From Massospora cicadina (Eukaryota > Entomophthoromycota > Entomophthoromycetes > Entomophthorales > Entomophthoraceae), in the NCBI GenBank assembly GCA_022478985.1, contig JAKSZP010018558.1, forward strand, positions 1 through 64,000: a stretch of DNA of 64,000 nucleotides. Reading direction: 5' to 3'. Positions 1-10,731 of the stretch are shown here, one piece after another (within the stretch, counting starts at the first letter, position 1; each line of letters opens with the position of its first letter). A model generated the notes under the pieces. It had not been told where the DNA came from and made no database searches. It saw only the letters and a program-made list of their open reading frames with translations. The position numbers and the translations under genes are program-made.

Positions 1-455
1 TGCCCACCATGAGCTAACGGTTTGCATGGATCACCCAGCCCTTATGTATTTTCACAAACTCCAAAATTGGCGCACCGGCAGGCCCAAACCTATCAGGACC
101 TGTGCAGTTTTAACTTCAAATATGAATTTGTTAAAGGTGCGCTCAATGTACTTCCCAATTTTCTAAGCCATAGTCCCGCTCACTGTCCCTTGGAACCTGA
201 GGAAGTGGATCTCATTACCATGATTCCTGCCACTCAGATTATGTATAGTGTTCCCCCCATTGTTTCCTCCATCACATTGGCTCCTGACGCCCCATTATTG
301 GCTCAGGTGTTAGCTAGTCAAATGGCCTACCCTGATGGCGTAAAGTTGGTTGAGCAGTTGGTTCACTCGAGTCAAAAACACTCATTATACTCCTTAGAAG
401 AGGGACTCATTTACTTCTGTTCTTGCATTTGGGTTTCCCCCTTCTTCTGATCAGA
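1..455 (+). pseudogene. Gypsy G5 pol fragment: RNase H C-terminus and linker to integrase
   Basis: The reading frame matches the end of the RNase H domain and the linker to integrase of G4. Both copies share FKYE(F/S)(V/M)KGALNVLPNFLS, with a following acidic stretch and an (I/V)IP(A/T)xQI motif. The first bases read as the HELTV(x)MDH RNase H motif before a break near base 20. The frame closes at about 450, before the HHCC region, where a frame change is needed to continue. The catalytic part of RNase H lies outside the window. I infer an inactive remnant of a replication polyprotein. Confidence 0.75.
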
Positions 456-589
456 GGTATTCCGCGCACACCAAGATCCTCACACGGTCAGACATCCTGG
501 TAACAAGAAGTGCATAGATCTGATCAAGCGAACCTTTAATTGGGTGGGACTGACCAAATAGGTCCTGTGTTGGATTGCCGATTGTGTTA

Positions 590-1700
590 CTTGTGCTAAG
601 CTAAGTCAGATCACTCTGGAAAGAATGGCCTCCTGCACCCCTTACAGCAGGCGGATGGTCCATGGACCTCGGTGTCCATAGACTTTATCGTTGATCTCCC
701 CTGTTCTAATGGGTTCAGAGTGGTGATGGTAGTGGTGGATTGTTTCACGAAATTTTCCCTCTTTATCCCTTGTACTTCCATGATTACATCAGAAGTAACT
801 GCCCATCTTTTCATATGACATGTGTTTTTGATGTTTGGTCTTCCCCAGGAAATCGTTAGTGACCGGGGTACTCAGTTTACCATGCAGTTTTGGAGTGAAG
901 ACCTATCAATCCTGAAGATATTCCCCTGTCAATCCACGGCGTATCACCCCCAGTCTGATGGACAGACTGAGCGGGTCAATCAAGTTTTCAAACAGTACCT
1001 GCGTTGCTATGCTGCAGCAGCGCAGGATACTTGGGCCAGTGACTTACCCCTCGCCCAATTTGCTTATAATAATGAGATCCACGCATCCACAGGGTTTTCC
1101 CCTTATGAAACAACATTGCATTATAATCCTTCGTTTTCAGTCAGCCTGTGCTTATGACCTGAGGTTCAAGCTGCTGCGGACCACAATGCCCATATTTGAT
1201 TGACTCAAGCTTTAGTGCGGGAACACCTCACCAAAGCTATCAATGATTACAAGCAATTCACAGATCGTAAGCGCCTTCCAGGTCATGACTTTACAGTGGG
1301 CTCCTACGTCATGCTTGATACTCATCATTTGAAAATTCAAACCCCTTCCTGCAAGTTCACCAGTAAGCGCTCGGGACCCATTTAGTGGAAGAAGTATTGG
1401 GCAACGGGGCGTTCCATCTGAAGCTTCCCACGCATTGGAAGCAGCACCCAGTTTTCTATGTTTACCAGCTGTCACCCTTCAAGGGTGCAATTCCCATGGA
1501 TCCAGAACCAATCGTCATTGATGATGGGGAAGAAGCTGAAGTAGAGGCCATCCTGGCATCTCAGAAGTCGTGACGTTCAGTTCAATATCTTGTGGCCTGA
1601 AAAGGGTATCTGGCCTACAAAAATAGTTAGTCAAGGCATGCAATTGCGCGCATTGCATGGACCTGATCAAAGCTTTTCACATATCCCACCCTGAGGCTCC
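590..1700 (+). pseudogene. Gypsy G5 integrase core and chromodomain-like C-terminus
   Basis: Integrase inserts the element cDNA into host DNA. From about 600 to 1157 one frame is open except for a single TGA near 817. It holds all three catalytic acidic positions: the first Asp in DFIVDL (about 690), the second in VSDRGTQF (about 858) and the Glu in SDGQTERVNQ (about 970). The C-terminal half (1160-1573) needs several frame changes and ends in a chromodomain-like stretch, RRSVQYLVA(stop)KGY, near 1575-1620, which aligns with the same region of G4 at 59790. Chromodomains steer integration to modified chromatin. This is the best preserved integrase in the window, but it is still broken. Confidence 0.85.
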
Positions 1701-1801
1701 CTGTCCTCCCCTTAAAATCGCGACAATTATGGCTATCAAGTTACCCAAAGCACACAAGAATGTGGCTCTAGTGCAGTTTCCAGTGGGGGGTCCTTCCTTT
1801 A

Positions 1802-1818
1802 GAAAAAGGAAAGGGTAA
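1802..1818 (+). promoter_or_regulatory. Polypurine tract of G5
   Basis: A purine-rich run (AAAAAGGAAAGGGTAA type) lies directly before the LTR start TGTAAGTCC. This is the expected place for plus-strand DNA priming. G3 has the same arrangement, GGGGGGTAA before TGTAAAG. Confidence 0.7.
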
Positions 1819-3185
1819 TGTAAGTCCCGGGGAATGTCCCTTGGCTCTTGATTGGGCCATCTTCCCGTTACCAAATAAAAAGACACCAAAGAGGATGGCG
1901 GTACCCCTCATTACTCAGGGAGATCTCACTCACATAGTAGATGAGCAATGGGTAACAGCTCTTCCGCTTTGGATCCCACCCCCAGTACCCACACTCACAT
2001 TAGCAGAACTGTTGCAGGGAATTAGCGAAATCTGCGCCGAGATTGCCAAATTGAAATCAGTCAGATCTAATTTGAGTGGCAAGCTGGCCGATGGCCAAAT
2101 TTCAAATGGCTGTAAAGGCATGAAGAATGAGATATCAGCTGGATCACCTGATGGCTCCAATTCAATCAATAAGCCAGTAGAACAAATATCGGGCATCATT
2201 GATGAGGGTTCAAAGCCCTCAAATAGTAATCTGGGTGTTGCGGCCAATGTGTTGCCATTGACCAAACGGACAGTTCAGAGACCGAGAGCAGGCAGGTTGG
2301 GTGTCCCAAACCTGTTCCCAACCAAATGGACTAGTCTATATATGGGGTGGCCTTGGGGGATTCTCATTGCTCATCAGGAAAAAGCCATTGTGCCAACTGT
2401 CAGAAATGTAGCCAAGCCACGGTTTGGACGTTTGAGGTCAAACCAACAGAGACTCAGCCTACCGCCAAATTTTGCAATGTTGGTTCTCAAGGAACAAACA
2501 CGCCCATTACTGAACAATTTGTTGGTTAGGTCGCAATTGTGGGACCCAATCCTGTCTTGTCACTACCCCAATTGACCACTTTTTAATCAGTTGCACAAGC
2601 ACTGAGAAAACTGTTGGTCAATGTTCTTACTTTCCTTCAAATAAATTTTACCAAAAAAAACTAAATTTAAATATTTTCTTCTGACCGCATCCCTGATGAC
2701 ATTCCCCCGGTGGCCATCAGTCTGTTCACCGGATGGGTTCTACCAGTATTCTTGGTCACTATGGCCCCCTATATCATCAATTGGGTTCAGCGAGTCCAGT
2801 ATTTTTGGCTCTATAACCCCAAGATCGTTACTTTCCATCAGCAATACATGAAGATCTTGTGGCCATATGCCCACCAATTGCAAGAGAGAATCTGCCTTCT
2901 TGTCACCCCGGTTGAGATGGCACCATATGCTGAGGATCTTGTTGAGACTAACTCAGTGATCCCACCCCTGCAGCAAGGCCCCTGGGTCAGGAGTGGGTTC
3001 AGTGTGGTTCATTATTGGGATCATTCTCACCATGTTGCTACACCAACACTCCGTCGTCTTCCACTGCCTGGCTCCATACCAAGTCATTCAGTTGGCACTG
3101 CCTCTAGCATTCTGGCTTTCTTTTTGGGCACTTATACATCCCAACTGGCAGGCTGGTCTAAACTTCTTCTGCCGTTTCCATGACA
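1819..3185 (+). repeat. 3' LTR of G5 (about 1.37 kb)
   Basis: Starts TGTAAGTCC right after the purine tract and ends CCATGACA. The two G4 LTRs (51966-53453 and 60038-62719 minus an insert) start TGTAA and end CCTGACA, and they align along their length. An AATAAA signal lies in the ATAAATTTTACC stretch near 2641. The G5 copy is clearly diverged from the two G4 copies. The LTR carries long protein-like frames, listed separately. Confidence 0.8.
1841..2575 (+). CDS. LTR-encoded ORF in U3 of G5, 244 aa, function unknown
   Basis: An uninterrupted 244-codon frame runs through the first half of the LTR. It opens with FPLPNKK(T)PKRMAVPLITQGDL, a stretch also readable in both G4 LTRs as FPxxNKKNPKGAAVHLITQ and a TPC-shifted equivalent. 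A second shared block is (Y)(M/V)GWPWGI near codon 170. The same bases follow pol without a stop, so in the 3' LTR the frame could be read as a C-terminal extension of pol. I recognise no domain. It may be a real LTR-encoded protein, or simply LTR DNA that happens to be open. The conserved blocks across diverged copies favour constraint. Confidence 0.45.
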   Translation: MALDWAIFPLPNKKTPKRMAVPLITQGDLTHIVDEQWVTALPLWIPPPVPTLTLAELLQGISEICAEIAKLKSVRSNLSGKLADGQISNGCKGMKNEISAGSPDGSNSINKPVEQISGIIDEGSKPSNSNLGVAANVLPLTKRTVQRPRAGRLGVPNLFPTKWTSLYMGWPWGILIAHQEKAIVPTVRNVAKPRFGRLRSNQQRLSLPPNFAMLVLKEQTRPLLNNLLVRSQLWDPILSCHYPN

Positions 3186-3196
3186 CCCAAACATAA
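2701..3196 (+). pseudogene. LTR-encoded hydrophobic protein-like frame (U5 half) of G5
   Basis: The first frame (2710-3183) contains TGWVLPVFLVTMAPYIINW and then NPKI...MKILWP...LQERIC. The 5' LTR of G4 gives TGWARPVLVITIAPTIDNW and NPVI...IKILWP...LQARTC at 53000-53155. The substitutions are conservative and the spacing is kept, which looks like coding conservation. The second half shifts frame at about 2990 to a segment with two hydrophobic stretches, VWFIIGIILTMLL and LALPLAFWLSFWALI. These are plausible membrane spans. The frame stops at 3194-3196, just beyond the LTR end. Function is unknown; an env-like role is only a guess. Confidence 0.45.
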
Positions 3197-4144
3197 GAAC
3201 TTCTTAGCAAACATCCCTGGAGAGGGGGTGGAGCCCAAGAAGGAGGAGAGGGTTTTGTCATGGTTGGATGACTTTATAGTGGGAACCAACGCCAAAAATA
3301 AGGCTGGGCGACAGGAGGCCCAGAAGGTGAAGCTTCATGCTCTTCTTGACCTGAAACACACATTAGACCAACGCTGGGTGCAAGCAAAATATTCAGGTTG
3401 GTACTAATGGGGTGCAAAACGCCCAGCCCCTTATCTTGGCCCAGGCACTGAAATGAACGATCTATGTAATGAACAAAGACAGTTCATTTTGGTTAATTGG
3501 AGAATGAGGGTTTGAATCCCATTTGAGTTATGAAATCATGTGCTCAGGTAGTATACAGCTTCAATCAATCACTTAAGTGAAGGCTCTTTTCAGTGTATTT
3601 TACAAAATTGGATGGGAGCATTTGTCCATTTGAGCGTCTAGGCTTGGGCACACTTCTGAAGACCCATAATTACCTTGACCCATTTTAAATATGTTTTTGC
3701 AACCAATATTTCTTGTTGGTCGACTTTCACAAATAAATTTACCCATTTTTTACGTTTTCTTATGGTTCCTTGGGTGAACTTGGGTGCGGACCTCTTTGAG
3801 GAGGTCTCCAACTATGTTGGCCACTGCATACTTTCCCAATTTACAAAAGTTTTGGGTGCTCCATTGGGCCGCTCCGGTCCCCTCCAAATTTGAGGCTCCC
3901 AAACATCCTGGCACCAATTTACACTTGATTATGGACTCCCCTCTGGGGTCCACTCAAGCTGGGCTGTTTCTAGCTTACCTGGTACTTATATTGCGCTCTA
4001 CACCCTTGGCTTGGGTCCCTTTTGTACAGGCCCCATTTGAGCTGCCTTGTTTCCCAATCTTCTATGGCTAGTTTCCTAGCAGTGTGGTTTTACATCCCAC
4101 ACCACCTCGCTGGGAACGAGAGAGTTACAGACACTCTCTTGACA
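3186..4144 (+). repeat. Older diverged LTR relative that received G5 (candidate)
   Basis: This GC-richer block ends in TCTTGACA at about 4144, like the CCTGACA end of G4 LTRs; AT-rich DNA follows. It holds a 75-codon frame (3180-3407) and a 95-codon frame (3784-4071). The latter has a hydrophobic run, GLFLAYLVLIL, then LPCFPIFYG(stop)FLAVWFYIPHHLAGN across a frame change. That layout resembles the G5 end, LALPLAFWLSFWALIHPNWQAGLN. I infer a third, older member of the same LTR superfamily, split by G5. Its start and the target duplication were not resolved. Confidence 0.4.
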
Positions 4145-5616
4145 CTGACGCTAATTTATAACATGTTATTGACACTACACAAGCAGTTTTTATTAATTAG
4201 TTATCTATGACCTATTTGTTTGTTACTCCAGTGATCTTAGTTTCTTGTCTGTTTAAACAAAATCTCATGTATTTCAACATCTTAAACCCTCTACTGCGGC
4301 AATTTTTTGATAACTCACCCATGGGGTCACTTGACAGACTATTAGGTTTAAATTTAATTTTGTGAGATAGTGTCTCTTATAATACTTCTTTATAACATGA
4401 GACAATATTTTTTTTACTAACTATGTGGATAGTCAACTCATGTCCTTAGTGATTATTGAATTTATTAGCTTCTATTAGTAGTTCTGGTTATAATTGAAAT
4501 TATTTTATAGCTGGAAATTAGAGACAATAAATACTAGATAATGATTCATCTATATATAAATTATTTAATCTGTAGCAAAGGCTATATCTTCCCTCATTAC
4601 TCCCTGTTGAGACCTTTTTTAATAACAAAATATAATGTTATAATAAATTGGTTTTTACCACTATCCAATTGAAGTATTTTATTTATATATTGTGTTTTAT
4701 AGTTACTGACCATTCAATGTATAGCTTATCTAGTTTGTTGATTATACTAACGATAGCAATAGTACTAACCAAAAAATTTGTGTTTCTATAAGCTCTAGAT
4801 ATTTAGATCCTTAAAGAATAAATGTAGTACTAGTATTTTAATAGAAAACTGATGCATTTTGTTAATTGAGTACCTTGATGACACTATCCTTATAATAAAT
4901 ATTATGAAATATTTTATCTAATTTACATTAAATCATTCTAATCTGATAGAACTACATGGCATAATTGCTAGTGGTAACCTATTGCAGAGTATTTTAGCAA
5001 TGGCAAGAGAAACAGAGTTCTAATTATATGATATCAACTTTACTTTACCACTGCTTATTTAATAAATAAAATCTATATTATATATAAAGGACGCTAAAAA
5101 TTAATTTTTATTAGTCTTCATTTCTAGAAATAGCGCTAAAAACGTCATGCCACAGCTGTTCTATATAAATTAGTGATTCATTTATACAGAAGCTCTGTAA
5201 TTAATTCAAGTAAAAAACTAAACAAAACATTAAAGTCGTTCAATCTATTTTCTAATTTATAGAAAAATTATATGCACCATCTATGATTGCTTTGACAAAT
5301 CCACTTTTCATTACATTAATATCAGATAAAGAAACATAACTTATACCACAACCTTTGTGATCAACTTTTTCTGAATTTATTACAAATCAAAGTATATAGA
5401 TGCATAGGCTCAATTGAAATTTTAAGGTAGATATCAGATTAAAACAAAGTAAGAACGTTTAATTTATTAACATTTAGCTATTCAGTCTTAAGCCCAATTG
5501 GAGTCCTATCTAACTTACCAACATATTATTGAGTTACAAGTAATCTTTGTAAAGACATGAGTAATTTTTAGTTTTTCCTTTTCCAACATTTAAAGATGAT
5601 CAATATTGGTTTAAGA

Positions 5617-5691
5617 CTCCTGAGGTATCTGGTTAATCAGGACCTCTAGAGGCTACTGGTGTGCAAGGACCTGTAGGTCCTGTTAAATAAG
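5617..5691 (+). pseudogene. Collagen-like Gag remnant of an old gypsy element
   Basis: One frame reads SG(stop)SGPLEATGVQGPVGPVK, with glycine at every third position over several triplets. This resembles the Gly-X-Y tract in the Gag of element B (20098-20277), where the tract is followed by a short helical segment. Here the following codons read DERILLKILEL, also helix-like. I infer a very old B-like element in this AT-rich block. The match is short, so chance is possible. Confidence 0.35.
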
Positions 5692-6393
5692 ATGAAAGGA
5701 TCCTCCTGAAGATTCTAGAACTGATAACATCATATCAATGAACTCTAAAATGTGATAATCCAAAATTTTTTTACTAGGATAATAAAGTAGTCACTTGTTG
5801 TGGAATTTATATGGATAGTATCCTGCCTAATTCTTGATGTATACATCTTTGCTTATAATGGGAAAATCGCAAACAAAGCTGATTAGGACGGTCCATATCA
5901 AATTATAATTAGGAAATATTATCAGATGAGTTCTCTAATGGCTTTATACATTATGCATAACCAACGAGATAAGAAATTATCACCTTATATGACTACTTAC
6001 TTAACGATTTTTAAAATTTTTCAAATAGATAATTTTTTATAATAGCTCTAGTGGTTGTAATACCAGTTTGACGCCATTTAAAACCATAGATCCAAAATAA
6101 TTTGATGCCTTTGAATTATAATGATGAACTTTTATCCATATGGTTAAAACCATATGACTCTTAACTTTTTGTTAAACATATTCAATGACAAAATCCTAGT
6201 AAAAGTAAAAATTTCATATCTTTATATCTATAAAAGTTTTAGTATGAAGTTAAAAACATATAAAAGCTCATGTACCTTCCATATAGTCCTGGCACATGGA
6301 TTAAGAATATGTTTCCTCATTATAAACCATCCAATTATTATATAATTGAAAGCGTTTGATAGAGTTTGAGATAAGAATGAAACATTATCTTAA

Positions 6394-6696
6394 CTCTGTA
6401 ACCATGTCCCCACAAATTGGCCATCAATTTGGCTTTCTCTAACCAATAGAGCCAAAAGAGAAGAAGTTGAAGAGAAATATCATCAGGAATCGTCACAAGG
6501 AGTTAATCACTTTGTACCAATTATTGATAAGCTAATGAATTTGCTTTCCATCACCAAAATGGGGTTAGGGAGCTCTAGAATAATAGTTTATGAGTCACCA
6601 GATGGAAGGGAAGGACAAAAGTCAATTTTTCTGATCTTCATCTATATAACAGAGAATAACATGATTGTGGAGTACCCAAACAAAACTCCCGCCTGA
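6394..6696 (+). other. 100-codon open stretch, unrecognised
   Basis: A stop-free stretch of 100 codons between TAA (6391) and TGA (6694) in AT-rich DNA, which is unusually long for this composition. The first in-frame ATG is at about 6535. The encoded text includes an acidic helix-like part (KREEVEEKYHQES) and then SSRIIVYESPDGREGQKSIF. I recognise no family. It could be a decayed exon or a transposase remnant. Confidence 0.2.
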
Positions 6697-7265
6697 TGTT
6701 TCCATTCACCCTATAGCATCTATTGGTTTTAAAATAAAAATGGTTTTTGACTTTATCACCTTTTTGTAAAATAAGATTGCATTATATTGCTAATTATAGC
6801 ATGTTAAGTTCTTAATGCAGTTGTAATCATGTAAGTTAATCTTCAAACCCTTCCAATATAGAAGGCACCTATCAATTGTTATTTGAAAGCTAATTTACCT
6901 ATATACCATCCCAAGAGAATATAAATTCTAAAATAAAACATCTCTGTGACCAAATAAAACAACACTCTTGTATTAATGTATGCAAGAGACTGAAAGTCCT
7001 CTTTAATGATTAAATTCTAAGTGAATTCACGGTGGTTAAATAGCAAAAATATAAACTTTATTTATCTTTGATAGGATAGTCTTTTACTGAGATCATAAAT
7101 AGTTATTTTGCTTTTTATACAAAAATAACTCATAGTTGTTGTATCATATATGACACAAAACTACAGTAAAGTCTGTTTATTATCTCATACCTATCTTCAA
7201 ATGAAATACAATGAAGTAAATTAACATTTCTATTATGTATTAATAGAACTATATTAGTATACCAT

Positions 7266-7322
7266 CTGATTATTAATTTCTTTTTTTTAGTACTAGATGG
7301 TCCCAACTGATTATTAATTTCT
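7266..7322 (-). mobile_element. Micro-retroposed insert 1 with perfect 16-bp target duplication
   Basis: CTGATTATTAATTTCT occurs at 7266-7281 and again at 7307-7322. Between the copies lie 25 bases that read on the minus strand TTGGGACCATCTAGTACT plus seven A. The same 3' end occurs in two other flanked inserts (23069-23130 and 32520-32567). A poly(A) end, a target duplication and a truncated 5' end are hallmarks of LINE-style target-primed reverse transcription. Confidence 0.7.
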
Positions 7323-9084
7323 GTATTTGAACATCCGAGTACTTCAGATAGACTTCATATTCATGTTGTTGTCTCATCCAATAATATATGACTTTTATAT
7401 AAATGTAAAGTCATAGAGAATTAAATACAAAATGAGCTTTTGAACCAAATAATAAATCATTAAAAGAAGTAAGCATAGATCATGATGCTTCTAAACTAGA
7501 GACACTGTTTCGCCTCCTCAAACCTTGTTTTTTTCTTTAGATAATAGAATATATTGTTTCTTTGCGTATATTTCACATAGTTTATTGAATCTTTTCTACC
7601 ATTTTTAGGTGATAAGCGTCTAATGTTAGCTTTCTCTTACAATGATAATTTCCCCACTATTCACTTGCAATCAAGTTGATAAACCCGAAACACTTATAGA
7701 AAAACTATATTTACTACAATGGCCAATTTCCCATTTGTAAGATTTTGATATAATTCAACCTCATTGAATAATTGGTTATAAGGATTATGCTTTAACCTCA
7801 CTCTTAAATTTTAAAGGTTTTGAGTAATGATACAATAAGGTATTTTTTCAATTTGTTGTCAATAAGCCCCATGTAAAAGTAATCATCATAGAATTTCTCG
7901 AAAAATCAGATTGAACTTATGTTTGCTTTATGAGATTGTATATGACTCTTTTAGCTTCAAACATTTTATTGTATTAATTATACTACAGTTTTTGCAATCT
8001 TAATTAGTTACATGACTCATTTTATAAAGATAAGAAATAATAGTTATGAGATCTTGTTTAAAGTTTAGTTGGTGGGCAATTTTAGGATTACAATTATCAT
8101 AAAGGTGACTATCTCTATTTTGTTATCACATTACATAAAGCTTAATTTTCTCTTTAAAAATGGTGTGCATTAAACTTCCTCTTATATTCTTCTGCAGAAA
8201 ATATATAACATCAGATAAAGTGAAAAACAATTCTCCGCTTATAAGTTTTCTTTAAATGAAGTTATTTACATTAGTGCTCCAATAAATCCACATTCCTTCT
8301 GTTCCCCTTTACATTATGGATTCTTAGATATGCGTACATTTTCCTAAGGATCATAATTTATAAATCTATAGTCATACTCATCTGTTAATTAGATTTCTAA
8401 CATTCCCTGAGACCTTGAAATGGCCTATGATCACCAAATCTTATCTGTTGGTGAGACTTATTAGGGGTGCTAATTATCTTCTTAGCACAAAAATATTGTA
8501 TATAAAATGCTTTTGGATTCTAAAATCTTTATTGTATTTAATGATGGACAATACAGGACTAAAGGTATAAGTTATTTCTTCAATAACTACATTAAAATGT
8601 TAAAAAATCTTACATCTAGACAATTAATGCCATAAATATCTCACCTTACCTGGAATAGGGCGTCCCAAGGGAGGAAAAAAGATTAAAAAAGACACCAAAC
8701 ACCATTATGAAGTTAATAGAGATTGCTCCAAATTAATTAATAAAAGGTAAATTGTGGCGGAGCCAACAGTAAAGAATTCACTTGAACATTCAGTTGGAAA
8801 AGCTATGTAGAAGAATGGCCAGAAGAGATATAAAAAAGAAAGATTGTTGTTAAAAATAGGGAATTTTAATAAAGTGACCTCTTGCAATATCAATTATAAC
8901 TGGGATTGGAAAACGTTTTAAAACACATAATATTGTTATTATAGTAGGAATGATCTTGAGGGTGGCAAAGTTTCTTTCCATTTTTCAGTGTGAGCTTACC
9001 TATCAAAATAAAAGTTTCTCTTAGAATAGTTTTGTTATATTTTCATGGAGCTTATCATAATTTTAAACTAAAGTTTGCAACCAA

Positions 9085-9104
9085 TTGACTTGTAGCTTTT
9101 TAAA
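9085..9104. repeat. Target-site duplication of LINE A, right-hand (3') copy
   Basis: TTGACTTGTAGCTTTTTAAA here is repeated exactly at 14379-14398, on the other side of LINE A. Confidence 0.9.
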
Positions 9105-9234
9105 TTTTTAAATTTATTGTGGGAAGGCCAACCATGGGACAGACACTTCCGAATATGACTCAGGACAGATAAACTTAGTACCAGGGGAGGCACACCAGAG
9201 AAGCGATGCTATCTCTTGTTGCCAGTGGGAACGT

Positions 9235-10392
9235 CACTTATGGGGAGGGGGAGGGAACGTGTGAAGGGACTGTAGCCACTATTGAGCACGTGTGGAGGAA
9301 GGGGTCTGATTTGATGAACCAGACTGGGAACCAGGAGGAGACCAGCTGTCGGTGACGCGGTGGGAGGTATCCAAACATCCACGCTTGAAAGTGGTCCATC
9401 AAATGAGACCGGAATCTGTGGACAGTTTATGGGAGGGTGGGGGTGGAGCCTGCGATGGCATCTAAGACAATTGTGTGGATGGTCCACATGGCGATTGCAA
9501 CCACCAGAGCACGGAGGGAGGGTGGAAGGGAGGAGGCCATTGATAGAGAAAACATATCTCTTGACAGACTGAAGGGATGCGTTTGATCCTGGCCCAGCAG
9601 ACGTTGAACTTCGCGCCATATCGCTTTAGAGGTGGGGCACTTCTCCAGGCGGTGGAACAGCGTTCCATACTGGCCGCACATGACACAGGATGAATGTAAA
9701 GTGTTAGAGCGCTCAGCTGTACGATACACCCGCCTCAGGCAGCGTCACACATGGGAGTGGACTTGAGGCTGCAACAGAGGGTGGTGTACATATTTCCAGA
9801 TTGTTTTTTGGGTCTCAATGGAATAAGAAATGTCCATCATGTCCAGGTAGTCCACCCTGGATAGGACATGGGGCCGAATGGGGATCACGCCATCATGGAT
9901 GGGTAGCCCCTGTACCTCTTGTGTGAATTGAGGAGAGGGGCGGCCTCTTTGGGTTGTATGTCCTCTAATACGAATTCTCCACTCTGCGCTCCACATGGAG
10001 AGTAGGATTTGTTTATAGTGGGTTTTTGTCCCGTGAGGACCTGTGGCCGATGTGTGTGATGTGAGGTATTTCATCAGGGAGTGGGGGTTTGATGGATTGT
10101 TGAGGCCCAAGGCTTGGGAGAAGTTGGAGCGGGCTGCACGGGACCAGTGTTGGGATGGGAGTGTAGGAGCGGTGACAGCCGCGATCCAGGTGCCCAGGAT
10201 CTTGGCAGCATGGGCTTTGAAGTCAAGCAGGCCCATGCCACCATGATGATGAGGGCCAAACATGACCTCTAGCCGCACTGGTGGAGGGCGGCCTGACCAA
10301 AGCCATCCTTGTAGCAAAGCATACAGGGATTTGAAGAAGCTTGGGGAGAAGGGGATGGCGTGGGCTCTGAACCAGACTTTGGATAGGAGCAT
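9235..10392 (-). pseudogene. LINE A ORF2 C-terminal part with CCHC-type zinc motif
   Basis: The 215-codon frame 9745-10392 and the 100-codon frame 9427-9729 correspond to the region after the reverse transcriptase fingers and palm. The second holds CVMCGQYGTLFHRLEKC (C-x2-C-x7-H-x4-C). LINE B has CAVCGGEGSLHHRLETC at the same place, followed in both by MWTIHTI(V/A)LDA. After the stop near 9427 the homology continues in another frame to about 9235, so at least one frameshift lies there. This region is thought to bind RNA in related LINEs. Confidence 0.75.
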
Positions 10393-10731
10393 AGAGTTGG
10401 CTAGAACAACCCTGCCAGTAAGGGAAGTAGGGTGGGCTCTGAGAGAGGCGATTCACTTCGTCATGTTGTCCAGAATATGGCACTCCATTACTGCTGACGC
10501 GTATCCGCCTGCCTCCATCCACACGCCCAGATGGCGCACCGGTCCTATGGTAGGGCGTGGCATGAAGGGGAGCACCAGTGGAGCGGTGTGTGTTGATTTA
10601 GTAAGGCGAGGACGTGGGCGAGCAGATGGGCCGGGTTGGGAACTAATTGCTGGGGCCCAGCAGTTCTGAAACTGACCAAGGAGGATGATCTCAGTTTTGG
10701 AGGCGTTCAGTGCCGCGTTGCTTACCCAGGG

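Larger units (their letters stand above)
1..3185 (+). mobile_element. Ty3/gypsy chromovirus G5, 3' part only (cut by window edge)
   Basis: The element enters from the left edge in the RNase H end of pol. It then runs through a zinc-binding region, the integrase core, a chromodomain-like stretch, a purine-rich tract and a 3' LTR that ends TGACA at 3185. It is the same family as G4: the RNase H tail, integrase, chromodomain and LTR can each be aligned by eye with 58300-62719. The 5' end and its target duplication lie outside the window; the base pairs after the LTR are CCCAA. It seems to have landed inside an older related LTR (3186-4144). Stops and frame breaks make it inactive. Confidence 0.85.
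4145..9084. other. AT-rich relic DNA without a recognisable intact gene
   Basis: Nearly 5 kb of AT-rich sequence with stops in all frames. Inside it I can support only a collagen-like Gag remnant (5617-5691), a 100-codon open stretch without early ATG (6394-6696), a tiny retroposed insert (7266-7322) and a short minus-strand frame (8705-8893). The rest shows nothing I can name. It probably consists of heavily decayed old elements. Confidence 0.6.

Noticed and set aside
1841..3196. An env-like third gene downstream of pol
   Set aside because: At first the hydrophobic frames after pol looked like an envelope gene. The same text occurs on both sides of G4 and begins right after a purine tract with TGTAA and ends TGACA, so it is LTR sequence. 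It is reported as an LTR-encoded frame instead.
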